Origin: Entoloma clypeatum | Taxonomy: Eukaryota > Basidiomycota > Agaricomycetes > Agaricales > Entolomataceae | Length of the DNA: 64,000 nt | Direction of reading: 5' to 3' | NCBI GenBank assembly: GCA_963565915.1 | Contig: OY751496.1 | Location: forward strand, 1,922,001-1,986,000 | In this document: piece after piece, positions 46,419 through 57,974 of the stretch | Numbering within the stretch: position 1 is the first letter of the stretch | Layout of the letters: each line of letters starts with the position of its first letter | Made by a program: the position numbers and the translations under genes | Notes under the pieces: generated by a model | Told to the model about the DNA's origin: nothing | Databases searched by the model: none | Seen by the model: the letters and a program-made list of their open reading frames with translations, nothing else

Positions 46419-47597
46419 TCATTCCGACGTCGCGATCATGATCTTCTGACTAGTATTCAGACACTTGATGGTCAGGAGTTGTCCTCCATCTCTATCATTT
46501 TGATAACTACTACAAGTTACCGCGTCGAAAGGCTGCCCCAAAAGCACTCTATAGGCTGGCTCATTTATAATATGGACCTGCAGATAGACTACAATGTGAT
46601 CAAAACGGAACGGCACGTTTTGTGATAGTCCCAGCGACTTTTTGATTTGCTTATTGGCGCTTTGCATATGGATGCATATGTCTGGATCCCACGAAAGCCT
46701 CATTGCGACGGCTGCAGCCTTCGACATTGAGATGATCTGGGAGCCTCCATCAAGAATACACTGTTCTTCCATCATTCCATTCACCACGGCACTTACTGTC
46801 CGGAGACTCTGCGATTCCTGTGCGACATATACTGGTTTAGGTGCTGTCCCAGGCAGCAAACTCTCAAGATACTGTAAGACGGGGTCCGAGACAACCACCG
46901 AACCGACAGGTAGGTTGTTTACTGTCTGTTCCGGGATCATGAACGACACCACTGGCAATTCATCTACTTTAACTATATCTTCTGGTTCGTTTGTTTGGGC
47001 AAACTTTTTCCAATATGACAACTGGCTGTCGTCCATTGAATCTAGTAGGTTCAATGCTCGAACATTTGCAGGTACTCTCTTCCTAGTCAATAGCTTTCAC
47101 GATTCCTTTTGTACTACTTTATCTGCCCTCAATAAATCGCCCAATGCAATCATGATTGGAGTCTCGAGCACTGCCGAGACTGCGACACCCTTCAATTGTT
47201 CTTCGATAGGTGCCTTGCTGCAAAACGCTGGTCCCTTTCGATCAACATCGGGGATGGTCTCGCGGTCGGGTCTTTTATTTTTACCAAGGGGAACGAAAGC
47301 GACTTCTGGTACATCACGAAATGGCAAATCAACTGTTGGTCTAGTGACTTCTTCGCGGGTAAACACTCAGTCACTATCTTTTTGGGTGACAGACCTTGTC
47401 TTGGCCAATGGCTTCGGCATTAACTCAGGTTCTGTCTCATCATCATTGCTATCTACTTCCTCAACTTCTTCAATATCTTTTTCTATTTCATCTCCTGTTT
47501 CACTATCTGGGTCTCGGTTTTCAGTCTGTTTCTCCAGCGATTTGGCACGATTCTTTTCAACCCTAGACCTTGATGGAATCTGCTTCGCCTTCCTCAA
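46419..47597 (-). pseudogene. Element B protease and linker, with stops
   Basis: Consecutive minus-strand frames in the same phase are separated by TGA stops at 47367-47369 and 47097-47099, and closed by another at 46419-46421. After an acidic linker (DEIEKDIEEVEEVDSNDDET) the retropepsin-like domain has CILDGGSQIISMSKAAAVAM, where the active-site triplet reads DGG instead of D(S/T)G. It ends VHIINEPAYRVLLGQPFDAV. The DGG could be a family trait or a mutation. Confidence 0.75.
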
Positions 47598-47602
47598 ACG
47601 TT

Positions 47603-49258
47603 CTAAAAACCCGATTCCTTCTTAGCGTTCCCCGACCGGGTGACTACGAATTGACTGATGTCCTGCATCGCTTTAGTCATCGCGAGGAATGCTTTCTGCA
47701 TATCAGGCTTTCCCAAAGTACCCTCAGGCTCATTGATGGGTAACTGTTGCTGGACTGGCATCATTGCCAGCATCGCGACTCGATTCTGCAGCGCCGCGTT
47801 CTGGGGAACTGGGTTTGATATTCCAGACATAAAAGAATTCTGGACTGGGGTATAGTGCATGGGAACTGCCGGAGCAGTACTGTATGGTTGCGTATACATA
47901 TTGAAATTATTAAATGGCTGCTGAACTGGGTTTAACGGTGGGATTGCCGTACCGGCCTGTTGTTGCGCTAAGAGATTGTTCAATGCCACGATCTGTTGGT
48001 CGCGCTTGGCCATCCCTTCTTGCATCAACCGCAGATTCTCATCTCGCTGATCGCGAGGCTTATTTGTAAACAGAGAGTAGTCTGAATTGTCCTGTATTTG
48101 CGCAAGGTTAAGTATGCCAGGAGCTTGCTCGTCTTCGAAATATCCTTGATACAATTGCTTATTGGCTGACAATTGCTCTATCCGATCCTTCTGACTAATA
48201 TTACTAGGCTCGCGAGGAATGTAGCCTCTGTCTGGCAAATGGATCCCTTGTGGGGTGGCTTTGATTTTTCCTTGCGTTAGATGCGTCTGAAGTTCGGTAC
48301 ACTCTCGAAGGAAATGGTGCGGCTTGTAGCAATAGTGACAACATCCCGGAGGTGCCCCACCACTGGGTGCCGCTTGCGGTTCCTGTTTGTACTGTTGCTG
48401 AGGGCCTGCCTGCATCGCTTGAAGCGTTTTCATAATTCCTTGTGTAGATTTCTTGAAGCCTTCAACCCTATTGGTCAACAATGCCTGACTCTGCGCCACA
48501 GATTCAAGCATTTGTTCAATCTTTACCGCCGATGACGGATTGGACATAGGAATTGCGACATTGGAGGGAGCGGCTCGCAACGTATAATTATTGGAAGCGG
48601 TGAAACCATTATGGTGCCTCGCCATTTTCTCCACAATTTCTATCACGTCACTCAAGTCTACGAGATTATCCTGATGTCTTACTGCTGGTGCCGCGGCATT
48701 ATTTGCTGTGGCCGCGGTGTCCATCATGGACAATCTCAACTTGACCGCTTCTGCAAAGTTGTCGTTTAAACAACTCAAGAACCTCCCCACGAGCTCATGA
48801 TTGGAGATATAACCATTCGCACCAGTCAGTTTCTTAGCTTCGGCTTTGAAACTACGTTTCAGGGACATAATTTCATCTAGATTGCCTAATCCAAGACGAC
48901 TGTGCTCCTTGCAGATACTCGATAATCTGGCCAAGGTACCGTCGTGTCCGCTCGCTACCACTGGGTAGTTGTTTATTAACTCTTTCTTATACTCCTCCCA
49001 TGTTCCTGTAGCATAGGAATTGAGGGTTGTCCATTCTTCTTCAGAGACACTATCTGCATAGCCTCCGATTAACTTTTTCTTTTCCACGGTATCGGTTATA
49101 CCTGCGTGGTCAAAGCAGATTTCGACTTCATCAATAAATCTTAAAAGCTCAGAGGCCTTTTCTTTATCAAATCTCGGCGCTCCTCGTTCACTTCAACGCA
49201 GCATTCTCGAACCATTCCTTGGTGCAGTTGCTGCAACATTCTGTGTATTTGTAGCCAT
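47603..49258 (-). pseudogene. Element B gag
   Basis: The start is the ATG at 49258 (MATNTQNVAATAPRN); an in-frame TGA at 49193-49195 follows. The frame then continues open with FDKEKASELLRFIDEVEICF and TWEEYKKELINNYPVV. Next come a long capsid-like helical region, a zinc knuckle with spacing C-x2-C-x4-H-x4-C (CHYCYKPHHFLREC), and a Gln-rich tail. Gag packages the element RNA. Apart from the early stop the frame is intact. Confidence 0.85.
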
Positions 49259-49713
49259 TGTATATGTCGACAATTGACTGTTAAGATTTTGATTTTGAGT
49301 TTCTATTGGTTGCACAATGGATGCTGAATGCTCTCACAATGCTAGTAGCCTTTCTGATTCAAGGTTTTCTAGTGTTCTCTTTCGAGTATGCTTTATGGGC
49401 TCTTCGAGAGGTCCTACTAGTTCTGCTCCTGCTTTCGATAGACTACGGGTCACGCACTCGTGAGCCGTTTCAATAGATTGTGAATTTGTTGCTTTTGAAG
49501 ATGACGCTTTTAGAGATGTTGTCTTTGGGTTATGACTGCTCGCGAGACCTCTTTTATGAACTGGAGGCTTCCACAAGTTTGCTTTAACATGTTTGCTGCT
49601 AGATGCAACAGTGGGTTTGCTTGTAGAGGACAGGTTTATCTCTCAAGCGAGAACTATAACTAGAGGAACTGTATCGAGCCGATATTGAGTAAATTTGTTA
49701 TTTTAGAACCACC

Positions 49714-49730
49714 CCTCGCGGTGGGCTCCA
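49714..49730 (-). promoter_or_regulatory. Primer-binding site of element B
   Basis: The minus strand reads TGGAGCCCACCGCGAGG, two bases after the 5' LTR. It begins with the TGG expected opposite a tRNA CCA end. The tRNA itself is not identified here. Confidence 0.65.
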
Positions 49731-49732
49731 GA

Positions 49733-51011
49733 TGAAACGAAGGGAGTGAGTCTGGGGATGAGCGCGAGCGATATCTCTATCACACACACAAACACCAAAC
49801 ACAACAACGAAGACCAAACAAGTCTTGCGATGCGTACTTCTCAATCGATATAGTTCAGGGTGATGAGTGGGATCACTCAGGATGCGACTCTTCCAAACAA
49901 CAATTGAATAACTCGCTTAGCAATGGCTCAATAAGTCTCAAACAAGACTTAGAGATAGTTCTCAATAGATAATGAACCGAGGTTTGTGATTTCCGAACCA
50001 ACAAGACTTCGCGAACACGATCTCGACCAAATACAAACACGACAATGACCAATATGACCAATAGATAACACGATTTGACAATTGACAAGTTCTTGAACAC
50101 ACAAAACACAATCGCGACTGACTTCCGATGCAAACCAAACGATCTCAAGGCTTCAATGATACTCGTGAACAACGACAGATGCACAAGACAAATGCTATCA
50201 ATTCTGGGGCACAATCTAACCTAACCTATCTACGATGAAACTACAAGATTTTATACATGAGCAGCAATAAATATAGAAAAAGGTTGCATGTGGTATTGAT
50301 AAATGGTATCCAGTCAAATGACCTTCACTAAAGTTGTTTCTATGCGCCCATGTGGTAGACAACGCCACAGGTACGCCCCTTTTCCATATCCGAACCTCTG
50401 CTGCACTGGAGAGGCCACTATTTCAATATCTTGGTTTTGTGATGTACCCGGGACGATGCCGACTAGTTACTGTGAGGTATCAACTACATCAATTAAGGGT
50501 TGCCTCAGTAAGCCACCCATCAGATTTGATCTCTATCAAAGTTCACCATAAGGTCATGTTGATCGCGACGTATCAAACCCGATCTTGGTCTGTATCATCC
50601 AATGTCATTTCGATATTCCCGATACGGACGATTTGGACGTGAAGCACGGCGCACGTTGACCAAACCTCTCACGAGAATGTCTCCGGTCAAGCCCCGACAT
50701 ATGGTAGACAGTGCTAGTGTCATTGATAACTCCAATATAACCCATCTCCTTGTTTCACGCTTCGTCGTGAGAGGCACTTGATAGTCTTTTCTATCTCGCG
50801 AGACGATCCCATAGCTCTAGAGTATCATAGCTAAGCCCATAGTGGTGACCAGCGCTATGTCCTACATTGCCAGGGTCACTAGTCTCTCTCTAACATCGCC
50901 ACTAAGTCCTCAGAATCGGAGCTCATCTAGGACTCTCTATATCCCTTAGAGATAGTGTGAAAGGGTGCAAAATGCGCAGATTTTAGGCCTAGACACATCA
51001 CGGCCTTATCA
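49733..51011 (-). repeat. 5' LTR of element B
   Basis: Partner of 33849-35127, same length. Its plus-strand left edge reads TGAAACGAAGGGAG against TGAAACAAAGAAAG in the other copy, that is, G-to-A differences. Confidence 0.92.
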
Positions 51012-51015
51012 ACGC

Positions 51016-51680
51016 GAGACTGATCCTCGAAGGAGAATCCTATTATCAAGGTCAACAGGATGTCGAGACCTATATTGACGAGTTCAAAGACTACATTGAC
51101 AAAGCGGGCTATCAGGAGGATACCAACATCGTACTCAAATTCCGCCATGGTCTCCGTTCCAACATTCAGAATGAGATTGCCACCCTGACCCATGGATGGC
51201 CTGCGGATGACAACCCTGATGAGTGGTACTCTGCAGCACGAGTCAATGACGACAATAGGATTGCCAACAAAGCCTTCAAAGCCACTGCTCCGACCCGCAC
51301 CTCCGCCTTCCGCAATGTTGTTGGACCAAGAGTATCTGGCACCTCAGTATTCCCTCGCCCCTACATTCCATTCACTCCGTGTACAGCTCTGCTCACATCC
51401 GCATCCGCTCCGCCGACAAGGGACCCTAATGCAATGGACATTGATACTTCACGCATCAAAGGCAAGAATGCCAATGCATGCTTCAGACGTAACAAAACGG
51501 GTCACTTTAGTCGTGAATGCCCCCTTCGCTTTGATGTTTGCTTCATGACAATGGAGGAGCAGGACGAGTTTGTTATGGAACAACTCGTGGTCAAGGACGC
51601 AGCGGAAGGCAACTCCGTTCTGCCCACGGAGTCTGCAGAGTCGGAGGAAGGACAGGAGGATTTTCCTCCCCACAGCGAGT
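51016..51680 (+). pseudogene. Element A gag, C-terminal part
   Basis: Continues the gag of 33361-33848 in phase: RLILEGESYYQGQQ, TYIDEFKDYIDKAGY, VLKFRHGLRSNIQNEIA and WPADDNPDEWYSAARVNDDN. The zinc knuckle reads CFRRNKTGHFSREC, with the second cysteine replaced by arginine. Pol follows in another frame, so either a programmed shift or a mutation lies near 51,670. Confidence 0.85.
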
Positions 51681-54600
51681 GAACAGTGCACCCTCATTGT
51701 CTGCTAAAAATCGTTATGCTGCCTTATTTATGGAACAATATGATCCTATACCCTCCATCTCTAAGCCTGCAAATGATCCCATAGTCGCACCCAACTCCGC
51801 AAATCCCATCCGCCTTCGCCTCTCTAAATGGGAGTGTCGGCTTCCAAAACAATATGTCCTCGCCTCCGCTCACTCCAACAATTCTATTGAACTAGACATA
51901 GTTCTTGAAACTACCGACACCAAAGACACACTATCACAAAAGGCCTTACTCAACAGCAGGGCAACAGGGTCGTTTATTGAATGCACTCTGGTCGAGAAAC
52001 ATCGACTCTCTACTCGAAAACTACAATGCACAATTCCGGTATACAACATTGACGGAACTCCAAACGAGGCCGGAGCAATAACGGAGGTGTTGGATGTAGT
52101 GCTCTGCTATTGGGATCACTCGGAATGGACCCAGCTTGCAGTCACAAGTTTGGGAAAACAAGAAATTGTGTTAGGCTTCACTTGGCTCAAAGAACACAAC
52201 CTCGAGGTAGATTGGACGTCAGGGGAAGTGAAGATGAGCCGGTGTCCTGCACGATGTCGGACATGCCACCAGGAGGCAGCCCAAGAGCGGAAGGAGTGGA
52301 AGTTTGAACAAGTACGCATCCGAGCCTGTCGGATGGGTTCCACTCCGACGTCTGGTCTAGAGGAGGAGGCTCCACGTGGCCCATGGGTGGAGGATGTCAC
52401 AGAAGGAGAGGAAGCAGAGGAGTTAGTGGAAGACGCTGAGGAAGAGGATGAGTTTGAGGAGGGAGATCGCCTTTTTGTCGGAACAGTACCCGCGGAGGCG
52501 GAGTTCATCTGTGCTTCATCCAATATCTCGCAACGTCTATCAGAGGCCTTCCTCAGTAACCAAAAACCTAAATCTTTCCGCGACTCTGTACCAGACCACT
52601 TGTTTGACTTTGAAGACGTATTCTCAAAGACCTCTTTCAACACCTTACCAGAAGAGCGGACTTGGGACCACGCCATTGAACTTGTTCTGGACGCCTCTCT
52701 GGCGGGTTGTAAGGTATATCTGCTTGCTCCAAACGAACAGAAGGAACTCGACGCGTTTTTGGAGGAAAACCTTGCAACTGGTCGGATCCGCCCTTCCAAG
52801 TCTCCAATGGCATCTCCAGTATTCTACATCAAGAAGAAGGATGGCTCCCTTCGTCTTGTACAAGACTACCAGTCACTCAATTCCAAAACTATCAAAAACA
52901 AGTATCCACTTCCAATCATATCCGAACTGATCAATAAACTTCAACACACTCAATACTTCACCAAGCTCGACATCCGCTGGGGCTACAACAATGTGCGGAT
53001 AAAACCCGGAGATGAGTGGAAGGCCGCTTTTCAGACCAATCACGGACTCTATGAACCATTGGTGATGTTCTTCGGCCTCACTAATAGTCCATCCACATTC
53101 CAGAATATGATGAACGAGATCTTTCAGGACCTTATCACTGAAGGTGTAGTCTGTGTTTACCTCGACGATATACTCATCTTCACGGAGACCCCCGCGGAGC
53201 ATCGGAGAGTCACACGGATTGTACTGGAACGACTTCACGAACACAAACTCTATCTAAAACCAGAGAAATGCGAGTTTGAACAAACACACATTGAATACCT
53301 AGGCCTTATTATTGAACAAGCACACCTAGAGATGGATCCGGTGAAGGTAGCAGGGGCCGCGGAGTGGCCCGCTCCGATAAATGTCTGAGAAGTACAGTCC
53401 TTTCTGGGATTCACTAACTTCTATCGCCATTTTATTGAAGGGTTTTCGGACATCGCGTGCCCTCTTTTCAAGCTCACGAAGAAAGGGCACCTCTGGTCTT
53501 GGAAGGAGGGAGAAGTGTCTGCATTTGTGGAGTTGAAGCAGAGGATTACATCCGCTCCGATCCTGGTCTTAGCTGATCATGGAAAGGAGTGGCAGATAGA
53601 AGCGGATAGCTCAGACTTTGCAACCAGAGCAGTACTGTCCCAACCAACAGAGGATGGTAAGTGGCACCCTGTCGCATTCTATTCCAAAAGCCTTAGTCCG
53701 GTGGAATGCAACTACAAGATCTATGACAAGGAGATGTTGGCGGTGGTCCATGCATTGGAGGAGTGGAGGCACTTCCTTGAAGGAGTGGAGAAGGCAGTGG
53801 AGATTTGGACGGACCACAAAAATCTTGAGTATTTCATGACAGCTCAAAAACTAAATCGACGACAAGCTAGATGGTCCTTATACCTCGCTCGTTTCAATTT
53901 CAAAATGCACCATCAACCTGGCAAGTCAATGGGCAAGTCCGACGCTTTGTCCCGACGAGCGGACCACGGAGACAGATCGCAGGACAACAAAAACATCATC
54001 CTTCTTCAACCAGAATTGTTTGCAGTGCGAGCAATGCGTGGAGTAACTGTTCAAGGGGAAAACGCAACATCCTCCGCCAGGTCCAACAGGGAATCCGAGA
54101 GGGGTTACTGGAGGATAGTGTGGCGGAGGTTGTCAAATCCCTTCCGACCGTCGGAGTGGGGTCCATCCGCAGTGCGGAGTGGAGGCAAGCGGAAGGTTTG
54201 CTCTACTTCAGGGATCATATCTATGTTCCTAACAATCCCCAACTGCGTCATCGGATCCTCACACAACACCATGACACACCGGTGGCTGGACATCCTGGAT
54301 GGTGGAAAACCTTGGAACTGGTGTCGCGCAATTACTGGTGGCCACACATGTCTCATTTAATAGGTCAATATTGCAAGACATGCGACCCATGCCTCCACAC
54401 CAAGGTCCGACGCACTCCGCCCTCCAGAGAGCTCAATCCGCTACCGGTCCCCACGGAGCGATGGCAAGTAACCAGTGTTGACTTCATTACTGAACTACCA
54501 GAAGCCCACGGCTACGACACTATGATGGTGGTAGTGGACTCAGTAGGGAAGCGGAAACACTTCATCCCGATGCACTCTGACATCTCCGCACTCGGGACTG

Positions 54601-55576
54601 CACACTCCTATGTTCAAAATGTCTGGAAACTCCACAGACTACCGGAGGCCATTGTCTCCAACTGAGGACCACAGTTTGTCACCAAGTTCACGCGCAAACT
54701 ATACAGGCTGCTTAACATTAAGGTTGCTGCCTCGACAGCCTACCATCCGCAGTCGGACGGACAGACGGAGCGGGTCAATCAAGGATTGGAACAATACCTT
54801 TGCCTATTCGTCAATGAATGTCAAGATGATTGGGACGAATGGCTTCCAATGGCTGAATTTGCATACAACAACCATGTTCACGCATCGACACGTCAAACTC
54901 CATTCTACATTGACACCGGCCACCATCCGCGCATGGGATTCAAACCTCGTGAGAAGCAGACAGAGATCGAGGCGGTAGCAGATTTCAGCCAGCGGATGAA
55001 GTCCGCTCTAGAGGAGGCTCACGCAGCACTGACAAAGGCAAAAGACGACATGGCGCGATACTACAACCAGCATCGGAGCACCACTCCGACATTCCGCCTG
55101 GGGTCTTTTTAGACTCATCAGACCTCAAAACCACCCGACCCACAAAAAAACTTGCACATCAATATGTAGGCCCTTTCCCAGTGGTCTGACCTGTCGGAAC
55201 ACATGCCTACGAACTTCGCCTTCCCCCTTCCATGTCCCGCGTTCACCCAGTATTCCATGTCGTCAAACTTTCACTAGTTCCCGACGACCCTTTCCGACGC
55301 CAAGTCCGCTCTCCTCTGCCTCCGACGGTAGTCGGAGAAGAATTAGAGTACGATGTTGAAAACCTCTTGGACAGCCGACTGCATCGAGGCAAGCTTCAAT
55401 TCTTGGTCAAATGGAAGGGATATGGCTACGAAGAGAATTCCTGGGAAGCAGAAGACAATGTCCACGCTCCGCGCCTAGTCCGCGACTTCTACCAACATCA
55501 TCCGGGAGCTCTGCGGCGGATCGCCGCTGCGATATTCGACTCGTTTCACCTGACACGTCGAGACGCCGTGCCTTGA
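51681..55576 (+). pseudogene. Element A pol with chromodomain
   Basis: Protease (LNSRATGSFIE; the family motif D-S-G has become N-S-R, so it is inactive), RT (VFYIKKKDGSLRLVQDYQSL, LDIRWGYNNVRI, VYLDDILIF with both Asp intact), RNase H (WQIEADSSDFA, YDKEMLAVVHALEEWRHFL), integrase and C-terminal chromodomain. The integrase has HDTPVAGHPGWWKTLELVSR, CKTCDPCLHTK, VDFITELP and AYHPQSDGQTERVNQ. The chromodomain reads YDVENLLDSRLHRGKLQFLV then KWKGYGYEENSWE. TGA stops lie at 53386-53388, 54663-54665 and 55187-55189; frameshifts lie near 54,040 and 55,110. Chromodomains direct insertion to modified histones. Confidence 0.9.
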
Positions 55577-55587
55577 AGGGGGGGTGA
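55577..55587 (+). promoter_or_regulatory. Polypurine tract of element A
   Basis: The purine run AAGGGGGGGTGA sits immediately before the TG of the 3' LTR, directly after the pol stop. Confidence 0.75.
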
Positions 55588-56020
55588 TGTAAGGGCAACC
55601 ACTTTCACTTTTCACTTTTCCTTTCCTTTCTTCCTTTCCTTTCTATTCCACCATCTCCGACGTCCTCCGATCGTATCCGCTGTCTCCGACATCTTATCCG
55701 CCTCTCCACATCCGACGACTCCGCCCCCATCTGCTACTCCGCACGTCAGATCGCAGGTACTATCATTCATCTTGTTTCCATTCATCCTTCATCCCTACTC
55801 CCGATCATTGCTCATCATTCATGCGTCCTGTTTTATCTCTTATTTCATATCTCATTTTACTATTTATCTCGCTAGCTTGCAGAGGAATCCTTAGAACTTT
55901 CTCTTCAGATCTCCCTTGCAAGGTGTGTGTTGTATTACTTATCAGACTGCTCAATCTAAACTTCGGATCTCTCTTGCAAGTATCTGAGTTCAAGTCTTGG
56001 ATCGTAAGGTCGCCCTTACA
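55588..56020 (+). repeat. 3' LTR of element A
   Basis: 433 bp, partner of 32767-33199. About eight or nine differences were noticed, all transitions. Followed by the target copy GTCAG. Confidence 0.95.
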
Positions 56021-56025
56021 GTCAG

Positions 56026-57590
56026 AGCTTGCCTGTAAGCTTATGATGTATGAGTAGCCATGTCTCGACTGACACCATCTATCCTTAGTGCATCAAGGAG
56101 CCATGCTGGAACATGCACTCTTGAATGCCACTGGAGGTTGGGGGCTGATTGTTGAGTTTGGCTTTACCTCTCTGGTGAGAATTTTCGCCACTGTCGGAAG
56201 GCTCAACTTCGGGCGCTAACAACTCGCTCTAACAATCACACTCAAAAGGTAGGTCAGCAGTGAGCGAGTCTCTCAACAGAAATTTTGGAAACGAGGCTGG
56301 GGGCTCAGGAACCATCAAAGCATATCTACTTACATAGTTCTTCGTACACATGTTGCAGCCTGGACGTCCATAGTCAAATAATAATATCCCCTTTTTTCCA
56401 CCGTCCCACTGTCCCGGGCCTATAATGAGAATTGTGAATAATACTTGCCAAGCTTTCATACACATTGCGAGCCATTGAAACAGTTGACCAGCCTCACAAT
56501 GCCTTTTCATCTCACTACAATATCGTGGATCCCATCGTGAGGAATAATAATACTGATGGAAAGTTGACAACTCAATCCATGATGGGATAAGTTGGCAACC
56601 TTCATGGTGATTGTCAGTTTTGGGCATCGCTCGTCCAAGGTATTTGTGATCATGAGCTTGTATACAATCTGGTATAAATTCACTGTGATTACATCGAATT
56701 GTAATAAATTCTATTCATCATAATCGCTCGTCAGATCTTCCCAAATTTAGTGATGGTGGTGTGTAACGCTTCTCCTAACTTTTGGCGCTATGGGATCCGA
56801 CAAACATTAGAACATTGCTCTGCATCCCATCTTATCCTTTCATAAGTTTTCTGAGGTACAAGAGAAACTTATATATTAGTTGTCATAGTATATGCCGTGT
56901 AACAGTCCATATAAATGCAAGGTTTAGACTAAATATTACACAAAAAGCAATGGTCAAACCTAGGTCAAGGTCCAAAAGACAGCGCCGATGACTCAAGACA
57001 TATCTTATTTGACTTTTCAACAGAGGAACTCAGGTGAATTTTACTGGAAAAAGCGACATTGCGGCTGAGTCTTTTTATCCAACCTGATACATTGCTTGAA
57101 TATGTGGTGATTGTGTCCATGATCATCATAACCTAATCGCTGTTGGCAGTTCGATAGACCGCCCTCCATCATCAAACTGATAGGGTTGCTGACATGACTG
57201 AGTCGACTCACTTGCGCATATAGATGAATTCATAATTGCCCCACATTGTTATCTGCAAGTCTGTATATGGATATCCAACTAGGATGCGGAACATCATTAT
57301 TGAGTGTTTTAGAGCTGTAAGATCTATATCCCGAGACATTGACGATTTGTCAGGGTTTCGGAGTGGAGAATTGACATCATAAGTGCGATGTCGCAGGTTG
57401 ATTCCTGGAACAACACACACTCTCAGTAGTGTGTGTGATCCATGATGTGGAAAACTAAATCATAAGCGTCCTGCATGTACCATATGTTGTGGCATTCGCA
57501 GGATTGCAGAGAAGTCAGATTGTTGGAAGTGACGAGAGAGATATACACTCCTGACACTAATAAGTTTCTCTGGAGGAAAAATCTATTATA
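56026..57590. other. AT-rich spacer right of element A
   Basis: Small frames (56,229-56,627 minus; 57,423-57,758 minus) have no recognised domain. Nothing else is supported. Confidence 0.4.
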
Positions 57591-57916
57591 AAAGAGGATT
57601 CCTCTTTCTCTTGGATGTATCTTTAAGAAAGATACCAAGTATATTAAATGGAAAATTTTAAGAACATGCAATGTCTTTTCCAAATATTTTTGGACAAAAA
57701 ACCTTTTGTTTATCCTCAAGTATTTCTTGAGAAAAAACCAAATCCATTGTTTGAACAATGAAATAAGTTTATCTTTGGAAAAAACCCTTGGAAAAATGAA
57801 AAGTTTTACTAAAAGAAATACTTAAAAAACACATTATATGTTTCTTGAACTTTTCTATATATAACACTTTGTGTCTTTTTTGATGATAAACCAAAAGGGA
57901 AAGAGGATTCCTCTTT
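57591..57916. repeat. Two identical 17-nt palindromes 309 bp apart
   Basis: AAAGAGGATTCCTCTTT occurs at 57591-57607 and 57900-57916. Each is a perfect palindrome around a central T. The AT-rich sequence between carries many AAAA/TTTT tracts and no gene. They may be ends of a small element; no target duplication was identified. Confidence 0.5.
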
Positions 57917-57974
57917 CCTAATCTATATTTTATCTAGAAAGATTCATCAGCATCAGCAAAATCTGGAGATGCTG

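Larger units (their letters stand above)
33849..51011 (-). mobile_element. Element B: large Ty3/gypsy retrotransposon with two antisense intron-containing genes
   Basis: LTRs of 1,279 bp at 33849-35127 and 49733-51011 are nearly identical; the flanks ATGC (33845-33848) and ACGC (51012-51015) are a 4-bp target with one transition. On the minus strand the order is 5' LTR, primer-binding site, gag with a zinc knuckle, protease, RT with YIDD, RNase H, integrase, then an unusually long 3' region, a polypurine tract and the 3' LTR. Inside lie copia element C and solo LTRs D and E. Subtracting them gives about 14 kb native length, which is large for a fungal element. The 3' region encodes two spliced genes on the opposite strand. 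No chromodomain is seen. Confidence 0.9.
32767..56020 (+). mobile_element. Element A: Ty3/gypsy chromovirus split by nested insertions, TSD GTCAG
   Basis: Two 433-bp LTRs (32767-33199 and 55588-56020), both TGTAAGGGC...GCCCTTACA, are flanked by GTCAG at 32762-32766 and 56021-56025. Internal order on the plus strand is gag, protease, reverse transcriptase, RNase H, integrase and chromodomain, the chromovirus layout. Subtracting element B and its target duplication (33849-51015) leaves about 6.1 kb, a normal chromovirus length. Stops, frameshifts and lost catalytic residues show that it is dead. The two LTRs differ at a handful of positions, all apparently transitions, so the insertion is not very recent. 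Confidence 0.93.

Noticed and set aside
33863..51011. Element B boundaries at TGAGTCTGG (33863 and 49747)
   Set aside because: That start gives no target duplication. The similarity between the copies extends 14 bases further left, and the TGAAAC start gives a 4-bp duplication, a primer site 2 bp away and restored gag phase.
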